Shown here: positions 24,648-33,187 of the stretch, in pieces
Layout of the letters: every line of letters starts with the position of its first letter
How positions within the stretch are numbered: position 1 is the first letter of the stretch
DNA from: Polynucleobacter parvulilacunae
GTDB lineage: Bacteria; Pseudomonadota; Gammaproteobacteria; Burkholderiales; Burkholderiaceae
DNA: 64,000 nucleotides
Reading direction: 5' to 3'
NCBI RefSeq assembly: GCF_018881715.1
Contig: NZ_JACVPW010000001.1
Location: 177,337 to 241,336, forward strand
The notes under the pieces: model-generated
What the model was told of the DNA's origin: nothing
What the model saw: only the letters and a program-made list of their open reading frames with translations
The model's database searches: none
Translations under genes and position numbers: made by a program

Positions 24648-25621
24648 TGAATTCCACCGACTTTAATACGGGGAACTTATTTGCATCAATTACTCCTGAG
24701 ATACGCGAAGAAATTACTGCAGAGCGGTTGCGCGACCAGATAATGGCTCGACATAATTCCTGGGAGATGCATAAATTTGTCCGAAATGTTCCCATTGCTC
24801 ACGATCAATTTAAGGAGGCAATGGAATTTGCTGATCACCTATTGTTGCGGTCCAAGGAAGGGGGCGAGCGCCCTGGTGGAGTCTGGCTCCTAGGAGATGG
24901 TGGCTGTGGCAAGAGCTTCTTGCTAGAGCAGATCATGAAAAAATATATACCCCAAGAAACTATCCATGCACGAATATGCCCAATTGTGAAAGTTTCGTTT
25001 TCAGCTCAGCCAAGCCAAAGAGATTTCTTGCGAACATTGTTAAAACAATTGGGACAAAACATGGCTCTTTTGAACGACCGCAGCATAGCGGATCTTCAAA
25101 AAATCTTGCTCGCCGCGCTTGTTGCTGCCAAAACAATAGCAATCATCTGTGATGAGGCTCAGCATCTCTGGCTAAATGTATTGGCAACACGGGTTGCCGA
25201 TCGAATTGGAGGGAAGGTTGGAGATCTCATAAAAGATATTTATAACTCATCAAATGTTGCTTTTATTTTTTCTGGGACTCCAGGCCTGCAAAAGATATTG
25301 GATATTGACTCCCAGGTTCGAACTCGCTGGAAGGGGGTATTCCTATTGAGATGTTTTAGCAATGGCCCTGAGTTTGAAGATGTTCTCAGTGCAATTGATG
25401 AAGCCATTCCCTTGCCAGAAAGATCCAATCTTGAGAGATATGCCTCAAAAATACATCTCATAACCGAGGGCAATATTCGAGATGTGAAAGACTTTGTCGC
25501 TCAAGCAGTCTGGTTTGCCGCTCAAGCTAAATCACCCAGCGCTGAGGGTCACCTTTACCAAGCATGCCAAAAGACCTTTGGGCAAAGTAGGCCCAATCCG
25601 TTTGAACCTAATCATGGATAG
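24644..25621 (+). CDS. tnsC: Tn7-like transposition ATPase TnsC (TniB family)
   Basis: AAA+ regulator that polymerises on target DNA and bridges the TniQ target selector to TnsA/TnsB. The start ATG at 24644 overlaps the tnsB stop as ATGA and gives 325 residues. Walker A is LLGDGGCGKS (K90) and Walker B is IAIICDEAQHL (D170, E171). An AAA+ sensor region SGTPGLQKIL and an arginine-rich segment (QVRTRWKG) follow. It is much shorter than Tn7 TnsC (about 555) and near the TniB size. An in-frame GTG three codons upstream is an alternative start. Confidence 0.93.
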   Translation: MMNSTDFNTGNLFASITPEIREEITAERLRDQIMARHNSWEMHKFVRNVPIAHDQFKEAMEFADHLLLRSKEGGERPGGVWLLGDGGCGKSFLLEQIMKKYIPQETIHARICPIVKVSFSAQPSQRDFLRTLLKQLGQNMALLNDRSIADLQKILLAALVAAKTIAIICDEAQHLWLNVLATRVADRIGGKVGDLIKDIYNSSNVAFIFSGTPGLQKILDIDSQVRTRWKGVFLLRCFSNGPEFEDVLSAIDEAIPLPERSNLERYASKIHLITEGNIRDVKDFVAQAVWFAAQAKSPSAEGHLYQACQKTFGQSRPNPFEPNHG

Positions 25622-26624
25622 GCTATTTCATCGAGTACAACCTCATCCAGGAGAAGATGGCTATGGATTTTTAGTTAGAGTAATTCATGCAAACTACTTA
25701 AAAGGGGGTCCCGCCAATTTAATAGAACTTATTTGCGAAGACACTAAAGAAATTCGCATGCAAGATATACCAAGGATTGCCAACTATTGCCTTAATTCAG
25801 TTGCAGAACTTTCGCAACTCTCTGGTATTGAGGTTTCTCGAACCGGAGGGGAATATATTTGGCAAATTAATGGTGAGCTCATTACAAAATCAGCATTCTT
25901 AGCCAGTAGGTATTCCAAAGTTTGCCCAAAGTGTTTAGAAGAGTCCAATTATTTACGTGGTTCTTGGTCCCTGACTTTTTATACTGCATGTCCTACCCAT
26001 AAAACCTCTTTAATAGATAGTTGCGGTGGCTGCGGAAAGCGCCTTAAGTGGAATCGTCGATTTATAGATTATTGTGGATGTGGCCACCCTTTAAAAGAAT
26101 CTCAATCCTATACCGCATCTCCTGGGTCTCTTTTTATAGCCAGCCTGATAGAAAATCGATTTAATCAAGAAACTTCGCCAACTAGGGGCCTTCTTGCGGA
26201 TAGGGAGATAGATAGACTGGCCAATCTATCCCTAGATGGGCTATGCAAAACCCTGTGGTTCCTAGGTCACTGCATATTTAACTTGGGGAGCTATGGCCCC
26301 GGGCATGGCAGAAAAATATTGACTATTGATGAGGCGAATCAAATGATCAATCAAGCTATTGAACTTTTGCATCAGTGGCCCCACAATCTCGGAAATCGCC
26401 TATCTAAACTGTCAATGCGCCAACCATCCAAGAGTAGCGCCTCTCTGATTGAGCGTCTTTTTGGTCCCGCACAATCGTACTTGCAATCCGAAATTACCGC
26501 TGACGAACTGTTTTATGTTCGCACTGCTTATGAGCAGCACATAAGAAAAGTTTGGCGCCAATTTGATACCCGAAATCAAAGCACGCTATCTACCAGACAA
26601 ATGGAGCTGGATGCAACATGGTAA
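25614..26624 (+). CDS. tniQ: TniQ-family target-selection protein, first copy
   Basis: TniQ/TnsD proteins choose the insertion site and recruit TnsC. The ATG at 25614 (8-base overlap with tnsC) gives 336 residues starting MDRLFHRVQPHPGEDGYGFL, a typical TniQ beginning; a further upstream start inside tnsC would add 40 unlikely residues. Zinc-finger residues are seen as CPKC (C104, C107), CPTH (C126, H129), then CGGC and CGCG. The C-terminal third is helical. Shorter than Tn7 TnsD (508), so the DNA-binding extension is small. It is followed by a second TniQ gene. Confidence 0.9.
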   Translation: MDRLFHRVQPHPGEDGYGFLVRVIHANYLKGGPANLIELICEDTKEIRMQDIPRIANYCLNSVAELSQLSGIEVSRTGGEYIWQINGELITKSAFLASRYSKVCPKCLEESNYLRGSWSLTFYTACPTHKTSLIDSCGGCGKRLKWNRRFIDYCGCGHPLKESQSYTASPGSLFIASLIENRFNQETSPTRGLLADREIDRLANLSLDGLCKTLWFLGHCIFNLGSYGPGHGRKILTIDEANQMINQAIELLHQWPHNLGNRLSKLSMRQPSKSSASLIERLFGPAQSYLQSEITADELFYVRTAYEQHIRKVWRQFDTRNQSTLSTRQMELDATW

Positions 26625-27496
26625 AGCGATTCTTCGATATTGGACCCATAGAAACAGGAACCTTTAGAGGGCTTGAACAGCTTGGTGGGAATTGGTTACC
26701 AAAGTATCAACGCATTTATGGGATATCCCCAATCCAAGAAGGTGAAGCGTTTAGCTCATGGGTGGCACGCGCTTCCCTAGATAATGTAATTTCGCTTAAA
26801 TTATTAATGAAGTCAATTGGTTGCGAAACCCCCGGTCACTTAATTGATATTGGTCATGTCCAGATCGATTTAATAAAAATTGGCAGTATTTTAGGCTTTG
26901 AGGACCCCTCCTTAAGTCAGATTAATTTCCCAGTTAGCTCAATCCTCTCTGAGCCAGATTTTCTGTTTCTAACCATTGATAAAAATCACTCACCAATTTA
27001 TAAATATTGTCCTGCCTGCCTTACATCAGATGTAACTCCATTTTTTCGAGATTCATGGCGCTGGATTTCGACGCGAATCTGCCCTATTCACAATATTGTA
27101 TTAATTAATAATTGCTATAAATGCAAAAGAAAAATTAATTTGAGTAGGATCAGTAAGAGAAGGAAAAATGGGGTATTTTGCAAAAGGCCATCATTATTAG
27201 TTTGCAATTCATGCATGACAAATTTAGGAGAGGCTCCTGTGGAGTCTGTTAAGGAAAACATCTTGATTATTGCCCTGAAGCAACAAGAAGAAATAACAAA
27301 TTTGATTAGAAGCACCTTCTGCAAAGATATTGGCAATAGTCATCCACCAGGCATTCTAAAAGATAGTTGCATTATCCAAAATGAGCCGAGAAAAAAAGTT
27401 GCTAATTTAGTTCGTGAATACTTAGATGTAGTGCTGATTGAGGATCTCAACGCTTGTAATAGATTGAAAAGTTTCACTTGGGACGACATACGATGA
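26618..27496 (+). CDS. TniQ-family target-selection protein, second copy
   Basis: A 292-residue protein with the same layout as its neighbour but low similarity. The N-terminal segment has ISPIQEGEAFSSWVARAS (the TniQ start motif), then CPAC (C131, C134) and CPIH, CYKC, and a further pair in VCNSC. A basic stretch (SRISKRRKNG) separates the last zinc pairs. It overlaps the first tniQ by 7 bases. Tn7-like elements with two TniQ proteins usually use them for different target pathways, one for a fixed site and one for mobile targets; here no CRISPR or tnsE gene is visible. Function inferred. Confidence 0.85.
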   Translation: MVKRFFDIGPIETGTFRGLEQLGGNWLPKYQRIYGISPIQEGEAFSSWVARASLDNVISLKLLMKSIGCETPGHLIDIGHVQIDLIKIGSILGFEDPSLSQINFPVSSILSEPDFLFLTIDKNHSPIYKYCPACLTSDVTPFFRDSWRWISTRICPIHNIVLINNCYKCKRKINLSRISKRRKNGVFCKRPSLLVCNSCMTNLGEAPVESVKENILIIALKQQEEITNLIRSTFCKDIGNSHPPGILKDSCIIQNEPRKKVANLVREYLDVVLIEDLNACNRLKSFTWDDIR

Positions 27497-27943
27497 AAAT
27501 TGATTTCAAATACCATCTTTCCTATTCGAGCATCCTCAAGTACTTAAAGCCCTTTATTACAGTATCTTGACTTGAGGTATTTCCGCCTTCAATTTCAGTA
27601 TATTTACGGTAACCCAAACTTCTGAATACTAGCAACTATTAAATATTTGACTTTACTAGTCTAATTAGCCCCTTGTATTAATAACTTATTAGTCGCCCTC
27701 ATGAAAAATGGAACCTAAGTAACTCATCGAATTAAAGTCGATTACGGCCATGCTTTAGCCCCTAATTAAGAAAAATAAGTGCACCACCTTAAAATATTCG
27801 TCCTGATTAGTTACCAAGGGCACAACATCATCAAGCACAAGATATGGAATCTATGGAAAATTTAATCTTTAAAAAATAAGTTGTGACAAGTAATATTACA
27901 TCCTTAGCCAAAAAATACTTGATTATCCTCGAGGACTTTGCTT
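27497..27943. other. Non-coding gap after the transposition operon
   Basis: No credible gene in 447 bases, AT-rich. It holds an inverted repeat CCTCAAGT / ACTTGAGG (27534-27541 and 27570-27577) without a T-run. A GAGG ribosome site at 27931-27934 belongs to the next gene. A promoter for the cargo kinase must lie here but no clear -35/-10 pair stands out. Confidence 0.6.
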
Positions 27944-29224
27944 ATGAATTATGAATTCAATTCCAGTCTGATACATTCGAATGAACTCCTCAAACGATTG
28001 GCCAACACGGTACCATGCGGACTATATGAATATACTCGTACCGCAGATGAGATTGGCAATTACCATTTTCTAAATAGCAAAGCACTGGAAATATTTGAAA
28101 TAACAGAAAATGAAATTCCCATATTTGCAAATCTAATACTTAAAATGTTCTCTGAGGATGACATCGATAGAATTCGAAAATTAGACCAAGAAGTTCACAG
28201 AACTCAATCACCATTTTTTTTTGAAGGGAAAATTAAAACCCGTAGCAATGCCATCAAATGGGTGCGATTTTCGTCACAACCAAGCAATTCATATCTTAAC
28301 GGCTCCCTTATATGGTCTGGTTATATTCTTGATATTACAACCGAAAAAGATTTATCAACCAAAACAATAAATCAAGAGATTGAGCTCTCGATTGCCTCGA
28401 TTAAATTAAGCAAATTGGAGAAAATTGAATCCCTAAACAGACAATTAGAAATTCTCTTAGAAGAAAAAAGCCTTTTGCTTAAATCAACAGCAGCGTACGC
28501 AAAGGCAAATAAACTTGGCACTGTAATTAGTTCTGTTGCCCATGAAATCAATAGCCCCCTAGGAGCTATAAGCATTAATAGTGAAAGCCTAGGAATTGAG
28601 ATTGCGTCCATTGAGAACCATGGAATAACGGCCGAAAATATCACCAACCTAAAAGATATTGCCTACGGATTGATGAAGGCAACTCGTAGGGCTACAAAAA
28701 TAATTGTTAACCTAAGAGGTCTTTTTGTAGCTGGTGAGGTTGGGTATGAAAATTTCAACCTGAGTGATACCTTAAAAGAAGTTTTTGAACTCATGAATCG
28801 AGAAATTACAAGTGTCAATATTGATTTGAAAAAATTTATCAATCCAAATATTCATTTTTACGGGGATAAGGGACAAATTCAGATGGTTTTGTTAAATGCC
28901 ATTAACAATGCTATTGATGCACTGCGGGAATATGATGGACCAAGAATCATTGAGGTATCCCTCATCGAGGGTGATGAAAGGATACAGCTGGATGTAAAAG
29001 ACAGTGGCTATGGCTTTAAGCCCGGCTTCTTAAAAAAGGCATTTGACTTATTTCAAACAACCAAAACAAAGGGTATGGGTATAGGGTTGTGGCTTTCTCG
29101 CTCAATTATAGAAAACCATAACGGCTCCATCAATGCGAGCAATAACGAGACTGGGGGAGCTACGCTATGTATTCAGCTAAGAAAATCCAACTCATCGGCA
29201 AAAGCAACTACCCAGGTCGATTAA
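27944..29224 (+). CDS. PAS-domain sensor histidine kinase (cargo)
   Basis: Cytosolic sensor kinase. The ATG at 27944 has GAGG nine bases upstream and gives 426 residues; a TTG two codons earlier is less likely. A PAS domain (about 10-130; GYILDITTEKDL is the usual PAS end) is followed by a coiled-coil (135-185). The phospho-acceptor H200 lies in SSVAHEINSPLGAI. The ATPase domain has N-box NAINNAIDAL, G1 DSGYGF and G2 KGMGIGLWLSRS. There is no membrane segment, so it senses an internal signal. It faces the FixJ-like regulator at 29249 tail to tail, 24 bases apart; they are probably partners. Confidence 0.9.
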   Translation: MNYEFNSSLIHSNELLKRLANTVPCGLYEYTRTADEIGNYHFLNSKALEIFEITENEIPIFANLILKMFSEDDIDRIRKLDQEVHRTQSPFFFEGKIKTRSNAIKWVRFSSQPSNSYLNGSLIWSGYILDITTEKDLSTKTINQEIELSIASIKLSKLEKIESLNRQLEILLEEKSLLLKSTAAYAKANKLGTVISSVAHEINSPLGAISINSESLGIEIASIENHGITAENITNLKDIAYGLMKATRRATKIIVNLRGLFVAGEVGYENFNLSDTLKEVFELMNREITSVNIDLKKFINPNIHFYGDKGQIQMVLLNAINNAIDALREYDGPRIIEVSLIEGDERIQLDVKDSGYGFKPGFLKKAFDLFQTTKTKGMGIGLWLSRSIIENHNGSINASNNETGGATLCIQLRKSNSSAKATTQVD

Positions 29225-29248
29225 CTCGCCTGCTTTAATTGGCTAATT

Positions 29249-29839
29249 TCATTGAATATTCAGTGCTTTGTAAAAATTAGCCAAAGCCTGTAGTGATTTA
29301 GCCCCCAACTTTTTCATTGCCTGAGCCTTATGTAACTTAATTACAGATTCAGATACCCCTCTATCCAAGGCTATTTGCTTCACTAAACGCCCCTTCGCCA
29401 GCTCAATAAAAACTTCCTTTTCTCTAGGTGTCAATTTGGCGTATGCGGTATCTAGCCTATCCCTACCCTCATCCATGGCCATAGCACCATCTATGAAGTC
29501 CTTAAGCTCATGTAATTCAAATGGCTTGAGCAAAAAACGATACGCTCCGTTATGTAACCCATCAATAATCTGCTGTGGATGACTTTGCCCGCTAATAAAA
29601 ATAATTGGTGTCTGGCAATTATTGGACATCAACCATTCTTGAAGTTGAATGCCACTCATTTGAGGCATTTGCATATCTAGCAGTATTACAGAAGGTGACT
29701 TAGGGAATCGAACGCTTTCAATAAAGTCATTTGCAGATGAAAAGCTAGTAACTGAATAATGCATTCTTTTTAAAGCTCCAGACAGAGAATCACGCATCTC
29801 ATCGTCGTCGTCAATAAGATAAATCACACTCCACCTCAT
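29249..29839 (-). CDS. FixJ/NarL-type response regulator (cargo)
   Basis: The 196 residues contain an N-terminal receiver domain with acidic pocket DDDDE (10-14), phospho-acceptor D55 in VILLDMQMP, the Thr/Ser in IIFISGQ and K in FLLKPFE. A LuxR-type helix-turn-helix follows (about 135-190; LTPREKEVFIELAKGRLVK, SVIKLHKAQAMKKLGA). The layout is that of FixJ/TodT-like regulators that pair with PAS kinases. The ribosome site is weak. It is divergent from the excisionase-like HTH gene across 133 bp, so it may control that promoter. Confidence 0.9.
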   Translation of the reverse strand: MRWSVIYLIDDDDEMRDSLSGALKRMHYSVTSFSSANDFIESVRFPKSPSVILLDMQMPQMSGIQLQEWLMSNNCQTPIIFISGQSHPQQIIDGLHNGAYRFLLKPFELHELKDFIDGAMAMDEGRDRLDTAYAKLTPREKEVFIELAKGRLVKQIALDRGVSESVIKLHKAQAMKKLGAKSLQALANFYKALNIQ

Positions 29840-29972
29840 TTAATTTTTCAACTTCTTTTATCTTAATACATAAAAAATCACAAAAATACCATCCCATGAG
29901 ACAGATTACAAAATCATCATAAAAACGCAAAATGACAACTATCAATACCAAATTAAAGAATAGGGATTTCAA

Positions 29973-30257
29973 ATGAACAAAATGGGAACCATTAAAAAAA
30001 TAGGTGAACGTGAGTTTTATACAACAGGCGAATGCGCAAAGGCTCTTGGACTTTCCCGTGGAACTATTCAAAAATTAGTGAATATTGGCGTTTTAAGGGC
30101 CTATGTCACTATCGGTAAACATCGACGTATAGAAACGCAATCATTAAAAGATATGGAAAACCATATCAGAGCGCAGCTTCATAACAACCAACCTGACCTA
30201 CGACCCTTGGAGAGCGAAACTCAAGAGGGAATTAATGCTCCTTCAGGAGTAAATTGA
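29973..30257 (+). CDS. Excisionase-like HTH protein
   Basis: A 94-residue protein with a MerR/excisionase-type winged helix (about 15-65; FYTTGECAKALGLSRGTIQK, then GVLRAYVTIGKHRRI). The C-terminal tail is polar and has no recognised domain. AGGGAT seven bases upstream is a good ribosome site. It sits just before the cargo autotransporter, with a perfect palindrome between them. It could be a transcription regulator of that gene or a recombination directionality factor; no integrase is visible, so regulator is more likely. Confidence 0.8.
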   Translation: MNKMGTIKKIGEREFYTTGECAKALGLSRGTIQKLVNIGVLRAYVTIGKHRRIETQSLKDMENHIRAQLHNNQPDLRPLESETQEGINAPSGVN

Positions 30258-30274
30258 TTATTTTTTTAATTGGT

Positions 30275-30292
30275 ACTATCTTAAAAGATAGT
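30275..30292. promoter_or_regulatory. Perfect 18 bp palindrome, operator-like motif copy 1
   Basis: ACTATCTTAAAAGATAGT reads the same on both strands. It lies 55 bases before the autotransporter start. Related sequences CTATCTTAAAAGGTAG (33089-33104) and CTATCTCATAAGCTAG (36315-36330) precede the permease and the MarR-like gene. Confidence 0.6.
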
Positions 30293-30347
30293 TGTAGAAA
30301 TTAATAAATATGCCTAAAGTGGTATTGATTCACATTAAGGATATCTT

Positions 30348-32948
30348 ATGAAATACCCCCAGCCCTCACCAATACAGCGATCAGATCTTGTGATTCTATT
30401 GGCTTATAAACTCTCCCCATTCGCTCTAGTAGCAGGCTTGCTATTGAGTCAAGGGGCGATGGGGCAAACTAATATTAACTGCTCCATCAACGCGAATGGG
30501 CAGTACTCAGCAACAAGTAGTGGAGCGGTTTGCGTTCACACCCCACCAGTAACACCCCCTACTTGGACCAATCTAGGGACGGGCTTAAACTCTTACTGGA
30601 TGAGCACTAACGGCAAAAGTGAGGTGCAATTGATTAATAATTCTGCTTTTAACGATATTGGTGGTCCCATCGCTGTTTACGGAATGCTCATCAATGGCAA
30701 TAATGCAACCGTAACAAACAACTCCCAAATCCTTGTATCAAGTGTTGGTATTCAGCTAAATACAGCCGCAGCAACTGGGGCTACCATTACCAATGGCGTA
30801 GATGGAAAAATTCAAGCGGATTACGGGGTATACCTTGGCAGCTCAAATCTAAGCATTAGCCTATTGAATAATTTTGGCTCCATTGTGGCAACAAAACTCG
30901 GGGGGACCGCAATATATAACCAGGGGGCTATAGGTGAAATTTACAACGGCGAATCAGGCTTAATTACTGCTACATCTACAAGCGGTGGTACAGCGATTGG
31001 CAATGGTGGAGCCATTTCTTTATTGAATAATTATGGGCAGATTAATAGCGTTTCATCCTCAGCTATAAGCAATAACAGAGGGACTATTGGAACAATTAAT
31101 AACTATGGGTCAGGATCAATCGCCGGCATTTCCCAAACCTCCTCCGGCAGCATCGGGGTGATTAATAACCTCGGCGATATTAGCGGTTCCGGTCAAGGAG
31201 GTGATGCGATTCGCATCCTGTTTGGGGGCGAAATAGGAACCATCAATAACTCCGGGAGAATTTACACCAATGGAACAGGAATTTTGGGGTCTGGCATTAA
31301 TAATGGGGTTAACGGCAGCGGCCCTACCAGCGCCACTATAGGTGAAATTAATAATCTTGCCGGTGGTTTAATTGCTGGCACTATTGGCATCAATAATAGC
31401 TCCCTTGCATCCATAGGAACCATCAATAACTCTGGATCAATCTCCTCTACAACTGGTGGCACTGCACTTAAAAATGCTGGTCAAATTGATACCATCACCA
31501 ACAATGGCAGCATTTACTCTACTGGTGGTGGCACTGCAATAGCCAATAACGCTGGTGGCTCCATTACCACCATCACCAACAATGGCAGCATGTACTCCAC
31601 TGGTGGTGGGTTTGGCATTAACAATACTAGCGGCACCATTACAACTCTGGCCAACTTGCAAGGTGTTGGTAACCCTAATGGCCCCCTCACCTATACCGGC
31701 AACTTACCCACTACCTATACCACCTTGGTTAATGGCACGCAATACGGTCAATTAGCAGTGAGTAATGGGGTTGGTAGCGTCAGCACCTACAACATTGAGT
31801 TTCTTGGCCCCATCCAAGATAAAAGCCTGACCAATGTTGTCTCTGGCACAGTGTTGCCTAGCGCGCTAAACATCATCGATAACAATAAAAACTCTATCTC
31901 TGCTACTACTGGTATTTCTGGATCTTTGATGGGTCAATACGCTGGCATTAACTATCACTTTGTTCAAAATGCTGATGGCACTTATGATTTGCTCTTAAGT
32001 GGCGCTACCGTACCTGATACGGATGCCTCTATTACCTTGTCTGCCCAGCAAGTGCAAAGCATCCTCACTTCCCAATCATCGGCTTTAATTAATAGCCTAT
32101 CCTATGATTGCAACACCTTTGGTGAGAACGGCATTTGCTTATCAACTGGTGGACGCTATCAAACCGTAGATGCCACCACCGGCATGAACTCGACTAGCGC
32201 TTTAATTATTGCAGCTGTAAAAGCAGCCAAACAAGTGCGTATTGGTGCCTATGCTGACCAAAACCTTTCAAATAACACTAACAATGGCAGCGTAAAGCTT
32301 GATAACGGCACTCCAATGGTTGGTATCTTTGCCGCTTGGTCGGAAAATGATAATGGCACCGGTGCAGAAGTGAAAGTTTCTGCCGGTTTAGGGCAGAAGA
32401 GCGCCACTATTACACGCCCAGTAGTCAACAGTGCAGAGCCAGGCCAGGGATCAACCAACATTTATACCCAATCAGTTCAACTGGTGGGCAAGTACGGCTT
32501 TGCCGTAACTGATAATCTGATTATCTCCCCTTACGCTGGCATTCGGTATCTATCCCAAAAGGTCAATGGTTATAGCGAAGGTGCCAATGCTAACGTTACC
32601 CTGCCGCTAAGCTATAGCGCGATTAATGCCAATGCCACTACCGCATTAGCTGGAGTTGGCATAACAACCAAAGCTACACCCGAACTCACACTGATGGCTA
32701 GCGCTGGTCTTGAGACTAATTTGAGTAGCAACTATGGCACTTGGACTGTTACCGGCGCCTATGGTGGAGCTACAGACACTGTGCAAGTGAATCCTAATCA
32801 GGTTAATACTCGCGCAACAGCGTCGATTGGTGCTTACTATGCGATTGAAAAGAACCAAACCATTGGCATTACTGGTATTTACCGCCAAGAGCCGTTTCAG
32901 AACATTAATACTACAAATGTGATGATGACTTATACGATTGGCTTGTAA
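30348..32948 (+). CDS. Autotransporter with IGTINNSG-type passenger repeats (cargo)
   Basis: An 866-residue outer-membrane autotransporter. An extended signal region (about 1-45, with ALVAGLLLSQGAMGQ) is followed by a passenger (about 50-560) built of short repeats like IGTINNSGSI and ITNNGSIYST, which should fold as a right-handed beta-helix on the cell surface. The rest (about 580-866) is an autotransporter beta-barrel ending in the aromatic-rich NVMMTYTIGL. The barrel is clearly homologous to the resident protein at 42622-44040 (shared RIGAYADQNLS, NATTALAGVG, TGIYRQE). AAGGAT ribosome site. Likely adhesin; the ligand is unknown. Confidence 0.87.
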   Translation: MKYPQPSPIQRSDLVILLAYKLSPFALVAGLLLSQGAMGQTNINCSINANGQYSATSSGAVCVHTPPVTPPTWTNLGTGLNSYWMSTNGKSEVQLINNSAFNDIGGPIAVYGMLINGNNATVTNNSQILVSSVGIQLNTAAATGATITNGVDGKIQADYGVYLGSSNLSISLLNNFGSIVATKLGGTAIYNQGAIGEIYNGESGLITATSTSGGTAIGNGGAISLLNNYGQINSVSSSAISNNRGTIGTINNYGSGSIAGISQTSSGSIGVINNLGDISGSGQGGDAIRILFGGEIGTINNSGRIYTNGTGILGSGINNGVNGSGPTSATIGEINNLAGGLIAGTIGINNSSLASIGTINNSGSISSTTGGTALKNAGQIDTITNNGSIYSTGGGTAIANNAGGSITTITNNGSMYSTGGGFGINNTSGTITTLANLQGVGNPNGPLTYTGNLPTTYTTLVNGTQYGQLAVSNGVGSVSTYNIEFLGPIQDKSLTNVVSGTVLPSALNIIDNNKNSISATTGISGSLMGQYAGINYHFVQNADGTYDLLLSGATVPDTDASITLSAQQVQSILTSQSSALINSLSYDCNTFGENGICLSTGGRYQTVDATTGMNSTSALIIAAVKAAKQVRIGAYADQNLSNNTNNGSVKLDNGTPMVGIFAAWSENDNGTGAEVKVSAGLGQKSATITRPVVNSAEPGQGSTNIYTQSVQLVGKYGFAVTDNLIISPYAGIRYLSQKVNGYSEGANANVTLPLSYSAINANATTALAGVGITTKATPELTLMASAGLETNLSSNYGTWTVTGAYGGATDTVQVNPNQVNTRATASIGAYYAIEKNQTIGITGIYRQEPFQNINTTNVMMTYTIGL
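31491..31609 (+). repeat. Tandem repeat in the autotransporter passenger
   Basis: A 41-base segment beginning ACCATCACCAACAATGGCAG recurs with three differences at a 78-base period (31491 and 31569), giving two near-identical 26-residue passenger repeats. It is the only long near-exact DNA repeat seen in the gene and a place where repeat number could change. Confidence 0.7.
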
Positions 32949-32963
32949 AGGGGATTGATACGC

Positions 32964-32982
32964 GAGGAGGATTACCCTCCTC
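32964..32982 (+). terminator. Hairpin after the cargo autotransporter
   Basis: Seven-pair stem GAGGAGG / CCTCCTC with a five-base loop, 16 bases after the stop. No T-run follows, so termination strength is uncertain. Confidence 0.45.
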
Positions 32983-33088
32983 ACATTAGGCGTTAGCAAT
33001 ACCCTGGAAGTATTTAAGCAATATTTGGTATTTCTCAGTGCCATGTATTGCATAAAAAACATCATAAATGAGATATCAAACTCTATAC

Positions 33089-33104
33089 CTATCTTAAAAG
33101 GTAG
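33089..33104. promoter_or_regulatory. Operator-like motif copy 2
   Basis: CTATCTTAAAAGGTAG, differing by one base from the core of the palindrome at 30275-30292. It lies 84 bases before the permease start. Confidence 0.5.
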
Positions 33105-33187
33105 CTATCGTTTACTCCCATATATCGAGAAAATATGGTGTTATCGGAAGAAAATTAGAAATTAATTTTTGATAGCCTTCTAACACC

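Noticed and set aside
27534..27577. Terminator after the tns operon
   Set aside because: The inverted repeat CCTCAAGT/ACTTGAGG has a 28-base loop and no T-run, so it is not a convincing intrinsic terminator.
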